Assembly: GCF_020616515.1 (NCBI RefSeq)
Contig: NZ_CP085135.1
Location: 2,232,001 to 2,296,000 of the forward strand
DNA: 64,000 nucleotides
DNA from: Mesorhizobium sp. PAMC28654
GTDB taxonomy: Bacteria > Pseudomonadota > Alphaproteobacteria > Rhizobiales > Rhizobiaceae
Direction: 5' to 3'
The position numbers and the translations under genes are program-made. Position 1 is the stretch's first letter. Every line of letters starts with the position of its first letter. The notes under the pieces were generated by a model. That model made no database searches. It saw only the letters and a list, made by a program, of their open reading frames with translations, and had not been told where the DNA came from. Positions 42,451-51,205 of this stretch are shown here, piece by piece.

Positions 42451-43461
42451 ATGACAAGCGAGCGTTCGGCGATCGGCATAGACGGACCGTTCTATGATGA
42501 TCTGAGAATTGGCGATCGTTTCGATACGGCGCCGGCCATGCGGCTGACGGACGGCCTTGCCGCCGTTCATCACGCCATTGTCGGCGGCCGGCTCAGGCTC
42601 GCCTTCGATGCCGATTTGTCGGCGTCCGTCACCGGTAGCCAACAGCCATTCGCCGCACCGGCGCTGGTCTGGGACATCGCGATCGGGCAATCGACGCTTG
42701 TGACACAGCGGGCGATCGCCAACCTCTTCTATCGTGGCCTGTTCTTCCGCAGGGCGCCGTCTATCGGAGATACTCTCAAGACCGCCACCACGGTCATTGG
42801 GCTGCGGCCGGCCAGCGCCAAGCCCGGCCGGCCATCGCGCGGCCTCGTCACCATGCGAATCGCCACCAGCGATCAGGACGATCGGCCGGTGCTCGATTTC
42901 TGTCGTTGCGCCATGCTGCCCGCCAGGCAAGCCGAAGATAGTGGCGCGCAAGGCGAGACCGATTTGCCGAGACCCGAACTGACAGCCATGCAGGCGGCAG
43001 CGGCAGTCGAGAGCTGGAATCTCGAAGCCTATCGCAAGGCGGTCCATGGCCTGCATTTCAACGATCTGCGCGCAGGGACAGTGCATCGCCTTGCGGGCGG
43101 CGACGTGGTCAGCAGCGCGCCGGAACTGGCGCGGCTGACGATGAACCTGGCTGCTATCCATCATGACAGCACACAGTCGGGGCAACGCCTCGTCTATGGC
43201 GGCCACACGATCGGGCTTGCAGCAGCACAGCTGACCCGTGTCTTCCCGTCCCTGGTCACCATTCTCGGCTGGCACGATTGCGACCATCTCGGTCCGGTGC
43301 ATGAAGGCGATACGCTGCATTCCGAGATCACCGTCGAACGCTGCGAGGCGCTGCCGTCCGGTGGCGGGCTTGTCCATCTGCGCTCCTTCGCGAGAGCGAC
43401 AAATCTCTCCGGCAAGGTTTCCGACGTCCTCGACTGGCGGCTGATCGGATTGTTCGCATGA
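42451..43461 (+). CDS. Double-hotdog MaoC-type dehydratase (mesaconyl-CoA hydratase-like)
   Basis: ATG at 42451, 19 bp after E1 alpha, gives 336 residues with two hotdog halves. FYDDLRIGDRFDTAPAM and NLFYRGLFFRRAPSIGDTL in the first half and LGPVHEGDTLHSEITVERCE in the second follow the pattern of (3-methyl)malyl-CoA dehydratase/mesaconyl-CoA hydratase. The expected activity is reversible hydration of a branched or C4-C5 enoyl-CoA. It overlaps the CoA-transferase gene by 4 bp. Exact substrate is inferred from the family only. Confidence 0.75.
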   Translation: MTSERSAIGIDGPFYDDLRIGDRFDTAPAMRLTDGLAAVHHAIVGGRLRLAFDADLSASVTGSQQPFAAPALVWDIAIGQSTLVTQRAIANLFYRGLFFRRAPSIGDTLKTATTVIGLRPASAKPGRPSRGLVTMRIATSDQDDRPVLDFCRCAMLPARQAEDSGAQGETDLPRPELTAMQAAAAVESWNLEAYRKAVHGLHFNDLRAGTVHRLAGGDVVSSAPELARLTMNLAAIHHDSTQSGQRLVYGGHTIGLAAAQLTRVFPSLVTILGWHDCDHLGPVHEGDTLHSEITVERCEALPSGGGLVHLRSFARATNLSGKVSDVLDWRLIGLFA

Positions 43462-44671
43462 ATGACGGCATCCTGTCTGGCCTCAGCGTCGTCGAGGGCT
43501 CAGCCTTCGTCGCGGCGCCGCTCGGCGGCATGACGCTGGCGCAGCTCGGCGCCGACGTCATCCGCTTCGACCAGATTGGCGGCGGGCTCGACCATCGCCG
43601 CTGGCCGGTGACGGAAAGCGGCCAAAGCCTGTTCTGGGCGGGCATGAACAAAGGCAAGCGTTCGATACAGGTCGACCTGCGCTCCCCGGAAGGACAGGAC
43701 ATCGTTGCGGCATTGATCACCCGGCCGGGGCCTGATCACGGCATCTTCCTGACCAACCTGCCGGCCAGGGGCGCTCTCACCTACGAAGCCCTCAAAGCAC
43801 GCCGTGACGATCTCATCATGGTCGCGCTGACCGGCAACGCCGATGGTTCAAGCGAGGTCGATTACACGGTCAATTCGCGACCGGCTTTCCCGAGATCACA
43901 GGACCGCGCGGCGCCGACGAGCCCACCAACAGCGTGCTACCGGCCTGGGATATCGCCATGGGCGAGATGGCCGCCGTCGGCCTGCTCGCGGCCGACCGGC
44001 ATCGCAGCCGCACCGGCAAGGGATCGCTGGTGAAACTGGCGCTATCCGACGTGGCGCTGGCCATGGTCGGCAATCTTGGGCGGCTGGCGCAAGCCGAACG
44101 TGGGGGAATGGCCGAAAAGGACGGTAACTCCCTTTACGGCGCATTCGGACGCGACTTCATCACTGCGGATGGCCGGCGCGTCATGGTGATGGCCCTGACC
44201 GACCGGCAGTGGGCCGCATTGCAGCGGGCAACGGGTCTTGACGCGGCCGGTCTCACCTCCGCGACCGGCACCGACCTTTCAACGGAAAGCGGACGTTTCG
44301 TGGCACGGGATGCCATCAGCGCTGCACTGGCGCCATGGTTTTCAGCCCGCAGCTTTGCCGAGCTCCGGCATATCCTTTCCGACGCAGGCGCTTCCTGGGG
44401 TCCTTACCAGACATTCCAGCAATTGCTGGCGGAAGACCCACGCTGTTCAACGGACAATCCGCTGTTCTCCAGGGTCGATCACCCTGGCATCGGCCCCCTG
44501 CTGACGCCGGCCTCGCCGCTCTACTTCTCATCGGCGAACCGCGTCGGTGCAAGGCGGGCGCCTTTGCCCGGCGAGCACACCGATGAGATTCTGACCAGCC
44601 TGGGATTGAGCGACGACGAGATCGGACGACTGCATGATCGCGGCATTGTCGCCGGCCCGACACGGACATGA
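43458..44671 (+). pseudogene. Family III CoA-transferase (2-methylfumaryl-CoA isomerase-like), frameshifted
   Basis: The first frame reads GLSVVEGSAFVAAPLGGMTL and IGGGLDHRRWPVTESG up to VDYTVN near 43874, then goes out of frame. The second frame resumes at once as ATGFPEITGPRGADEPTNSV, then LPAWDIAMGEMAAVGLLAA, and runs to 44671. A single missing base in AATTCGCGACC (expected AATTGCGCGACC) restores a CaiB/BaiF protein of about 404 residues. The N-terminus and IGGGLDxRRWP resemble Mct, 2-methylfumaryl-CoA isomerase. The break is either a real mutation or a sequencing error. It is the last gene of the E1 operon. Confidence 0.8.
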
Positions 44672-44705
44672 AGACCGTGCCAGGAGCCGATGCACATCGA
44701 CAGTA

Positions 44706-47096
44706 TCAATCCAACGCGCGCAGATAGCGCATCGGTCGTCCAGCCGCGATGCCATTGCCGGCCGCCACGATCGAATTCGCGTCGATGCCGAAGTGACGGT
44801 AGAGATCGTCGATCGTTCCCGACTGGCCGAAATGCTCGACGCCAAGGCTGCGCGTGCGATGGCCGTGGACCGAACCCAGCCATCCGAGCGATGCCGGGTG
44901 GCCGTCGGTCACCGTAACTATCGCGCAGTGCGGCGGAAGATCATCAAACAGCCTTTCGACATGGCTCCTGGCATGGACGAGGCCGCGTTCGCGCGCACGG
45001 CTAGCCGCGGTCCAGCCGGCGTTCAGCCGATCGGCCGAGGTTACCGCCAGCAGGCCGACATCGCGACGGTCCTCCGCCATCATGCCGACCGCCTCGATGG
45101 CCTCCGGAGCGACCGCGCCGGTATAGGCGACGACCAACTCGGCATTCGGGCCCGGGCGGCGCAGCCAGTAGCCGCCATCGACAATGTCCTGCTCGAGCTC
45201 CGGCGTCATGGTACGGGCGACCTGTTCGACCGGCCGTGTCGACAAGCGCAGATAGACCGATCCGCCGGTCTCGTCGCGCAGCCATGTGCGCTCCGACTGC
45301 ACGGCGTCGCCATCGCGCTGCATGTAATCCAGCGCAAAGCGCATGATAACGCTCAACTCGTCGACGAAGGCCGGTTCATAGGCGGCAAGCCCGTCTTGCG
45401 CCATGCCGATCAGCTGGGTGGCGATCGACTGGTGCGCGCCACCCTCGGGCGCCAGCGTCACGCCTGAGGGCGTGGCGACGAGCAGGAAGCGGGCATCCTG
45501 GTAGCAGGCATAGTTGAGCGCATCGAGGCCGCGCTGGATGAACGGGTCGTAGAGCGTGCCGATCGGCAGCAGCCGCTTGCCGAAGATCGAGTGCGACAGG
45601 CCGAGCGCCGACAGCAGGATGAACAGATTGTTCTCGGCGATGCCAAGCTCGATATGCTGGCCGGACGTGCCGAACTCCCATTTCTGCGCCGAGACGATGC
45701 GTTCGTTGCGGAACGTATCCGCCAGCGATTCCTTGGCGAAGAGCCCGCGCCGGTTCACCCATGGGCCGAGATTGGTTGAAACCGTGACATCCGGCGATGT
45801 GGTGACGATGGCGTCCGCGAGCGGTCCGCCGGCCCGCCCGATCTCATCCAGGATCCTGCCGAAGCCAACTTGTGTGGAAACGCTGCCCTTGGCTTCCGAG
45901 ACAAGACGATCGGGCACGATGATGCGTTGGGCGTGACGCCGACGCTGGCCCTTGGCCGCGAACGGAACCGCGTCGAGGAACCGCTGCAGCTCCAGATCCC
46001 CGACATCCAGTCCCTCGAAGGCGTTCCACTCGCGGCCTTCGCCGACCGACATCGACGTGCGAAACGTCGCCATCTGGTCTTTTGTCATCAGACCGGAATG
46101 GTTGTCCTTGTGGCCAGCGAGCGGCAGCCCGAAACCCTTGATCGTGTAGGCGATGAAGCAGGTCGGGCGGTCGTTGCCGCGCGCCGTTTCGAACGCGTCG
46201 AGCAGGCACGGCAGGTCATGGCCGCCGAGATTGGTCATCAGCGCGGCCAGATCGGCGTCGGAACGCCGTTCGAGCAGCGACGCGACGCTGGGTGCGTTGC
46301 CAATGTCGGCCAGCAAGCGCTTGCGCCAGGCGACACCGCCCTGGAAGGTCAGCGCCGAATAAAGCTGGTTGGGACAGGCGTCGATCCAGCCGCGCAGCGC
46401 CTCACCGCCAGGTTCGGCGAAGGCCGCCTGCTGCAGTGAGCCATATTTCAGGATGACGACATCCCAGCCGAAATTGCGGAAGATGCTCTCGAAGCGCTCC
46501 CACAGGCCCTCGCGCACCACCGCATCAAGGCTCTGGCGGTTATAGTCGACGATCCACCAGCAATTGCGCAGGCCGTGCTTCCAGCCCTCCAGCAGCGCTT
46601 CGAAGATGTTGCCCTCATCCATCTCGGCGTCGCCGATCAACGCCACCATGCGGCCTTCGGCAAAATTCTCGTCACGGGCGCGCAGATAATCCTGCACCAG
46701 TGAGGCGAACAGCGTCTGGGCCACGCCCAGTCCCACCGAGCCGGTGGAGAAATCGACATCGTCGATATCCTTGGTCCGTGATGGATAGCTTTGCGCGCCG
46801 CCAAAGGCGCGGAACTGCTCGAGCTTCTCGCGTGTCTGGTTGCCCAGCAGATACTGGATGGCATGGAATATAGGGGACGCATGCGGCTTCACCGCGATGC
46901 GGTCTTCAGGCCTGAGCGCGGAGAAATAGAGCGCGGTCATGATCGTCGCCATCGAGGCTGATGACGCCTGGTGGCCGCCAACCTTCAGGCCGTCGGTGTT
47001 TTCGCGCAGATGATTGGCATTGTGGATCATCCACGCCGCCAGCCAAAGCACCTTTTTCTCCAGCGCGGAAAGCGCCTTCAATTTCCCTTTGTCCAA
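44706..47096 (-). CDS. AceE-like homodimeric 2-oxoacid dehydrogenase E1
   Basis: The 796-residue protein has the homodimeric pyruvate dehydrogenase E1 layout: GGHQASSASMATIMTALYF with thiamine-contacting His, GDAEMDEGNIFEALLEGW (155-172) as the ThDP motif ending at DYNRQS, and PSGVTLAPEGGAHQSI in the central domain. It is about 90 residues shorter than E. coli AceE and matches 'transketolase/MdeB-like' proteins paired with Lrp genes. No E2 or E3 gene is near. The divergent Lrp/AsnC gene at 47225 suggests control by an amino acid, and so a keto-acid substrate such as 2-ketobutyrate; this is inference. Confidence 0.9.
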   Translation of the reverse strand: MDKGKLKALSALEKKVLWLAAWMIHNANHLRENTDGLKVGGHQASSASMATIMTALYFSALRPEDRIAVKPHASPIFHAIQYLLGNQTREKLEQFRAFGGAQSYPSRTKDIDDVDFSTGSVGLGVAQTLFASLVQDYLRARDENFAEGRMVALIGDAEMDEGNIFEALLEGWKHGLRNCWWIVDYNRQSLDAVVREGLWERFESIFRNFGWDVVILKYGSLQQAAFAEPGGEALRGWIDACPNQLYSALTFQGGVAWRKRLLADIGNAPSVASLLERRSDADLAALMTNLGGHDLPCLLDAFETARGNDRPTCFIAYTIKGFGLPLAGHKDNHSGLMTKDQMATFRTSMSVGEGREWNAFEGLDVGDLELQRFLDAVPFAAKGQRRRHAQRIIVPDRLVSEAKGSVSTQVGFGRILDEIGRAGGPLADAIVTTSPDVTVSTNLGPWVNRRGLFAKESLADTFRNERIVSAQKWEFGTSGQHIELGIAENNLFILLSALGLSHSIFGKRLLPIGTLYDPFIQRGLDALNYACYQDARFLLVATPSGVTLAPEGGAHQSIATQLIGMAQDGLAAYEPAFVDELSVIMRFALDYMQRDGDAVQSERTWLRDETGGSVYLRLSTRPVEQVARTMTPELEQDIVDGGYWLRRPGPNAELVVAYTGAVAPEAIEAVGMMAEDRRDVGLLAVTSADRLNAGWTAASRARERGLVHARSHVERLFDDLPPHCAIVTVTDGHPASLGWLGSVHGHRTRSLGVEHFGQSGTIDDLYRHFGIDANSIVAAGNGIAAGRPMRYLRALD

Positions 47097-47224
47097 GCAC
47101 CTTCCTCCCGCTTCTGAACCTGTCCAGCATATGTCAGGCCTACGGACGGTTTTCGCTAAACTTGCACCTCCCGCGAGATCAGTTTAGGCACTTCCATCAA
47201 TTCTGGCATCAAAAATGGTGTTCC

Positions 47225-47698
47225 ATGCCAAAAACCCGGCTCGACGATATCGACCGCAAGATCATCGATGCGCTGCAAATCGACGGACGCATGACCGCGC
47301 AGCAGCTTGCCGACAAGGTCGGCCTCTCGGCTTCGCCCTGCGCGCGCCGGGTCCGGCTGATGGAGGACATGGGTGTCATCACCAGCTACACCGCCGTCAT
47401 CGACCAGGATCTCGTCGACCTGCCGATCTCCGTGTTCGCATCGATCAAGCTGGAGCGTCAGCGCGAGAACGAGCTTGAACGGTTCAGCGCAGCGATCACG
47501 CGCTGGCCGGAGGTCGTCGATTGCTACCTGATGACCGGCCAGCGCGATTACCTGCTTCGCATCGTCGTGCGGGACCTGCATGCCTATGAGCGCTTCCTGA
47601 AGGAGAAGCTGACGCGGCTCGAAGGCGTCGCCTCGATCGAATCGAGCTTTGCACTGACGCAGATCAAGCGGTCGAACCGGTTGCCGCTCGAAGCGTGA
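47225..47698 (+). CDS. Lrp/AsnC-family regulator
   Basis: ATG at 47225 gives 157 residues beginning MPKTRLDDIDRKIIDALQID. The N-terminal HTH has MTAQQLADKVGLSASPCARR and the C-terminal RAM domain has VVDCYLMTGQRDYLLRIVV. It is divergent from the AceE-like gene, the standard arrangement for a specific Lrp-type activator and its target, and probably senses an amino acid. The frame is open farther upstream but runs through the shared 128-bp promoter region. Confidence 0.93.
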   Translation: MPKTRLDDIDRKIIDALQIDGRMTAQQLADKVGLSASPCARRVRLMEDMGVITSYTAVIDQDLVDLPISVFASIKLERQRENELERFSAAITRWPEVVDCYLMTGQRDYLLRIVVRDLHAYERFLKEKLTRLEGVASIESSFALTQIKRSNRLPLEA

Positions 47699-47705
47699 TT
47701 TCAAC

Positions 47706-47757
47706 CATTGAATTTTCCACAACGAGGAATATGGAATTATCTTTCTGGAATTCGACG
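47706..47757. promoter_or_regulatory. Putative RpiR autoregulatory sites
   Basis: The AT-rich gap upstream of the RpiR gene holds TTGAATTTTCCA and two TGGAATT copies. These resemble the TTGGAAATTTTCCA palindrome before the SDR gene at 48749. Confidence 0.4.
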
Positions 47758-47789
47758 CGAAACGCGCCGGCGGATGGAAGGGGGAGTCA

Positions 47790-48641
47790 ATGGCGTCCGA
47801 ACAAAGAGCTACGGACGACTACGGCAGCCTCGTCGCGGCACTGTCGGAGGGCAAATCGAAGCTGAGCAAGCGGCTGCAGCAGGTCGCCCAGTTCTTCCTC
47901 AACAATCCCGAAGACGTGGCGATCTACACCATCGTCGAGATCGCCAGGCAGGCCGGCACGCATCCGTCGACGATTTCGCGCTTTGCCAAGGAAATGGGCT
48001 TCGACGGTTTCAGCGGCCTGCAGAACGTGTTTCGCCAGCGCCTCGTCGGACCGAAGATGACCTATTCCGACCGCATGAAGGCGCTTTCCGAAGGCCCCGG
48101 CAAGCCGCTGTCGGCGGACCTCGAACTGGATGACCCGCATGTCGTGTTCGACACGTTCGTGCTGGCTGCGATGGACGCTTTGCTCAGGGTGCGCGAGGAC
48201 ATCGATGCCGCAACCCTGCGCGGCTTCGTCGAGGTGCTCCGGCAGTCCGGCGCCGTTCACATTGCCGCGGCGCGTGGCGCCTTCGGCGTCGGCACTTATT
48301 CCTATTACGGGTTTTCGCGGGTCGGCAAACGGGCGCATCTGATCGACAATATGGGCGCCATGCGCGAGCAACAGCTGGCAGCCATGGCGCCCGATGACGT
48401 GCTCTTCGTACTGACCTTCGACGACTACACGCCGGAGACGGTCGAGCTGGCGAAAGCCGCCCACAAGAAGGGCCGCAAACTGCTTGTCATCACCGACAAT
48501 GAACTGAGCCCGGTGGCCAAACTCGGCACGCATACGCTCTATGTGAAGGAAGCCCGTCTTGGGCACTTCCGTTCGCAGGTGCCGGCGATGGTGCTGTGCC
48601 AATCGATCATCGTCAGCCTGGGCAGTCTAATAGACCGCTGA
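47790..48641 (+). CDS. RpiR/MurR-family regulator
   Basis: The 283-residue protein has an N-terminal HTH_6 domain (about 15-90; VEIARQAGTHPSTISRFAKE, GFDGFSGLQ) and a C-terminal SIS sugar-phosphate-binding domain (about 130-270; SGAVHIAAARGAFGVGTYS, VLFVLTFDDYTPETVELAK). ATG at 47790 follows GGGGGAG. It lies at the head of the polyol/sugar block and shares AT-rich palindromic sites with the promoter of the next gene, so it probably controls 48.7-57 kb in response to a phosphorylated sugar or polyol. Confidence 0.92.
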   Translation: MASEQRATDDYGSLVAALSEGKSKLSKRLQQVAQFFLNNPEDVAIYTIVEIARQAGTHPSTISRFAKEMGFDGFSGLQNVFRQRLVGPKMTYSDRMKALSEGPGKPLSADLELDDPHVVFDTFVLAAMDALLRVREDIDAATLRGFVEVLRQSGAVHIAAARGAFGVGTYSYYGFSRVGKRAHLIDNMGAMREQQLAAMAPDDVLFVLTFDDYTPETVELAKAAHKKGRKLLVITDNELSPVAKLGTHTLYVKEARLGHFRSQVPAMVLCQSIIVSLGSLIDR

Positions 48642-48668
48642 AGGGTTGATCGCCGTCTTCTGCCGCGC

Positions 48669-48727
48669 TTGACTCACGGCTAATGGAAACATATTTCTAT
48701 AATTATAAAATTGGAAATTTTCCATTC
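48669..48727 (+). promoter_or_regulatory. Promoter with RpiR-type operators
   Basis: TTGACT (48669-48674) and TATTTC (48692-48697) form a promoter with 17-bp spacing. TGGAAACATATTTC covers the -10 region, and TTGGAAATTTTCCATT (48711-48726) is a near-perfect palindrome just downstream, ahead of the TTG-started SDR gene. Confidence 0.55.
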
Positions 48728-48748
48728 ATCGGTATTTGGGAGGGTCCG

Positions 48749-49543
48749 TTGATTGTAGCGCTTGAGGGCAAGACGCTTGTCGTCACCGGAGGAACGCAAG
48801 GGCTTGGCGCGACTATAGCGCGGCTGGCCTCGGCCGGCGGTGTCGAAGCCATCGCCATTGTCGGCCGCAACGCCGAGCGCGGCGCGCGCATTGCCGAAGA
48901 ACTGACAAGGACTGAGCAGCCAGTCGTCTTCATCCAGGCCGACCTTGCCGAACCCGCCGCACCAGCCGCCGTGATGGCGGAAGCCATCACGAGGCTTGGC
49001 CGCGTCGACTGCCTGGTCAACGCCGCCGCCCTCACCGACCGCGCCTCAATGGAAACCGGCACCATGGATGACTGGGAAAGGCTGTTTTCCGTCAATGCGC
49101 GCGCACCTTTCTTCCTGATGCAGGCGGCGGTGGCCGATATGAAGGCACGGCAGGCACCCGGATCTATCGTCAACATCCTATCTGTGAACGCCCATTGCGG
49201 CGCTGCGGACCTCGCCATCTATTCCGCCACCAAGGGCGCGCTGTCGACGCTGACCCGCAACATCGCCAACGCGCATCTTGCCGATCGCATCCGTGTCAAC
49301 GGCATCAACATGGGCTGGGTGGCGACGCCCGCCGAACAGGAGATGCAGGCACGCAAGCTCGGCAAGGGCGAAGACTGGGCCAAGGTTGCCGCGGCCGGCA
49401 TGCCGCTCGGACGCCTGCTGACCATGGATGAAGTAGCCCAACTGGCGCTGTTCCTGCTCAGCGACATGTCAGGCTTGATGACCGGCACGCTGATCGACAT
49501 GGAACAGGCCGTGCTCGGTGCACCAACGCGCGGAATTGCATGA
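48749..49543 (+). CDS. SDR-family dehydrogenase
   Basis: A TTG at 48749 with GGGAGGG 5 bases upstream gives 264 residues starting MIVALEGKTLVVTGGTQGLG. An upstream ATG at 48683 would place the palindromic operator inside the coding sequence and is rejected. TGGTQGLG, NAAALTD, catalytic Ser in NILSVNA and YSATKGAL complete the SDR signature. INMGWVATPAEQEM is the product-loop region. It is translationally coupled to the mannitol dehydrogenase-type gene by ATGA. Substrate is likely a polyol or sugar. Confidence 0.88.
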   Translation: MIVALEGKTLVVTGGTQGLGATIARLASAGGVEAIAIVGRNAERGARIAEELTRTEQPVVFIQADLAEPAAPAAVMAEAITRLGRVDCLVNAAALTDRASMETGTMDDWERLFSVNARAPFFLMQAAVADMKARQAPGSIVNILSVNAHCGAADLAIYSATKGALSTLTRNIANAHLADRIRVNGINMGWVATPAEQEMQARKLGKGEDWAKVAAAGMPLGRLLTMDEVAQLALFLLSDMSGLMTGTLIDMEQAVLGAPTRGIA

Positions 49544-51072
49544 TGGGTTCGGACGCTCAATCTATCCGGCTTGGCACGTCGAGCCTGGACCTCCTGCCCG
49601 CGTCGGTCCGCCGCCCTGGCTATGATCGGACGCGCCTCACTCCGGGCATGCTGCATCTTGGGGTCGGCGCCTTTCATCGCTGCCACCAGGCCGAATATAC
49701 CGACGACGCACTGGAATCTGCTTTCGGGCCATGGGGCATTGTCGGCGTGAATTTGCGCGCACCCGATCTCGGCTCCACGCTCGGTCCGCAAGGCGGCCTC
49801 TATTGCCGCGAGCTGCGTGACGGCAGCCAGACGGACCGCCGGTTGATCGGTGCGATGGTGGACACTATCTCGGTGCCCGGCCCGGATCAGGCCTCGCATC
49901 ATGCGACGCTGAAGCGCGCGTTGGATAAGGCAAGCAGTGCCGCCATCGGCGTGGTGACCCTGACCGTGACGGAAAAGGGCTACTGCCATATTCCGGCGAC
50001 GGGTGAACTCGATCTCGATCACCCCGACATCCGGCACGACATCGCCAATCCGCAATCGCCGGTCTCCGTGCCGGGTTTCGTGTTGCGCATGCTGGCGCGA
50101 AGGCTTCAATCCGGCACGCCCCTGCCGGCCTTGATCAGCTGCGACAATGTTCCAGACAATGGCTCGACCTTGCGGAACTCGGTGCTGGGCCTCGCCGCGA
50201 AGATCGATCCTGTCCTGCACGATCGCGTCGCGCGGGAAGCGCATTTCGCCAACACCATGGTCGACCGCATCGTGCCGGCGACGCGGCCGGAGGACATCGC
50301 CGCTTTCGCATCGCAGACCGGCGTGGAGGATCTGGGTCTCGTCGTCGGCGAGCCGTTTCGCATGTGGGTTCTGGAAGACCGTTTCGATGGACCGTTGCCG
50401 GCCTGGGACCGAGCCGGCGCCCTCTTCGTCAGGGATGTCGCGCCTTACGAGATCCTCAAGATGCGGGTGGTCAACGGCATCCAATCTAATCTCTGCCAGC
50501 TCGGAGTCCTGTCCGGCCTCGAATTCATGTCGGACGTGATGGCCAAGGATGGCTTCGCCCAATTCGCCGAACAAACCATCGCGCGCGAAGTGGTGCCCAA
50601 CCTGCCGCCGGTCGCCGGCATAGACGTACCCGCTTATATCGCGGAAACGATTGTTCGTCTCAGGAACCCGGCGCTGAAGCACCGAACGCAGCAGATATCG
50701 ACGGACGGCTCGCAGAAGATCAAGCAGCGCCTGCTTGAGCCGTTGCGCGCCGGGCTGCGTGCGGGAACGCCTTGCGACGGCCTGCTGCTTGGCATTGCCG
50801 GCTGGATGCAATATGCGAGCGGCCGCGACAGCGCCGGCCGGAAGATCGAGGTCAACGACCCGTTTGCCGAGCGCACACAGGCCATCGGAACCGCCAGCGG
50901 AGGTGATGCTGGAACTTTGGTTGATGGCATGCTGGAAATTGATGGGATCTTCGGTTTCGACCTGCGCGCGGACGCTGCAATAAGGGCTCGACTCGCCGCT
51001 GACGTGGCCAGGCTGCAGAAGCAGCCGGCGCTTTTCGTCATCCGCGATTTTCTGGCCTCTGACAGAGGCTGA
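49540..51072 (+). CDS. Mannitol dehydrogenase-family polyol dehydrogenase
   Basis: The 510-residue protein has the long-chain polyol dehydrogenase pattern: LHLGVGAFHRCHQAEYTDD (NAD site), VTLTVTEKGYCH, SCDNVPDNGSTLRNSVLG and LKMRVVNGIQSNLCQLG with the catalytic Lys. It interconverts a sugar alcohol and a ketose, or fructuronate and mannonate, using NAD. It is co-translated with the SDR upstream. The usual 'KLRLLNGxHS' motif is KMRVVNGIQS here, with Gln in place of His, an oddity that may alter substrate binding. Confidence 0.9.
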   Translation: MMGSDAQSIRLGTSSLDLLPASVRRPGYDRTRLTPGMLHLGVGAFHRCHQAEYTDDALESAFGPWGIVGVNLRAPDLGSTLGPQGGLYCRELRDGSQTDRRLIGAMVDTISVPGPDQASHHATLKRALDKASSAAIGVVTLTVTEKGYCHIPATGELDLDHPDIRHDIANPQSPVSVPGFVLRMLARRLQSGTPLPALISCDNVPDNGSTLRNSVLGLAAKIDPVLHDRVAREAHFANTMVDRIVPATRPEDIAAFASQTGVEDLGLVVGEPFRMWVLEDRFDGPLPAWDRAGALFVRDVAPYEILKMRVVNGIQSNLCQLGVLSGLEFMSDVMAKDGFAQFAEQTIAREVVPNLPPVAGIDVPAYIAETIVRLRNPALKHRTQQISTDGSQKIKQRLLEPLRAGLRAGTPCDGLLLGIAGWMQYASGRDSAGRKIEVNDPFAERTQAIGTASGGDAGTLVDGMLEIDGIFGFDLRADAAIRARLAADVARLQKQPALFVIRDFLASDRG

Positions 51073-51087
51073 AATGGACAAGAATCA

Positions 51088-51120
51088 GGAATTTCATAAT
51101 TTGACTTTTGGAAATTCACA
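51088..51120. promoter_or_regulatory. Putative RpiR sites before the Gfo/Idh-ABC operon
   Basis: GGAATTTCAT (51088-51097) and TTGGAAATTCACA (51108-51120) flank a TTGACT (51101-51106) that could be a -35 box, in the 133-bp gap before the Gfo/Idh gene at 51206. They share the TTGGAAATT core with 48711-48726. Confidence 0.4.
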
Positions 51121-51205
51121 TGCAGTACTTTATCGAAAAAAGAACGCATGGCTTGGGAGGAAGACGATGCAGGCTGGCCGGCTTCCCGGCTTGAGGGGCT
51201 GAACC

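Noticed and set aside
50640..50656. GCGGAAACGATTGTTCG inside the mannitol dehydrogenase gene as a further LacI site
   Set aside because: It matches only the left half of the motif, is intragenic and has no promoter near; chance is the better explanation.
49219..51081. 620-codon minus-strand frame opposite the SDR and mannitol dehydrogenase genes
   Set aside because: It mirrors well-supported plus-strand genes, has no motif or ribosome site and reads as typical antisense of high-GC coding DNA.
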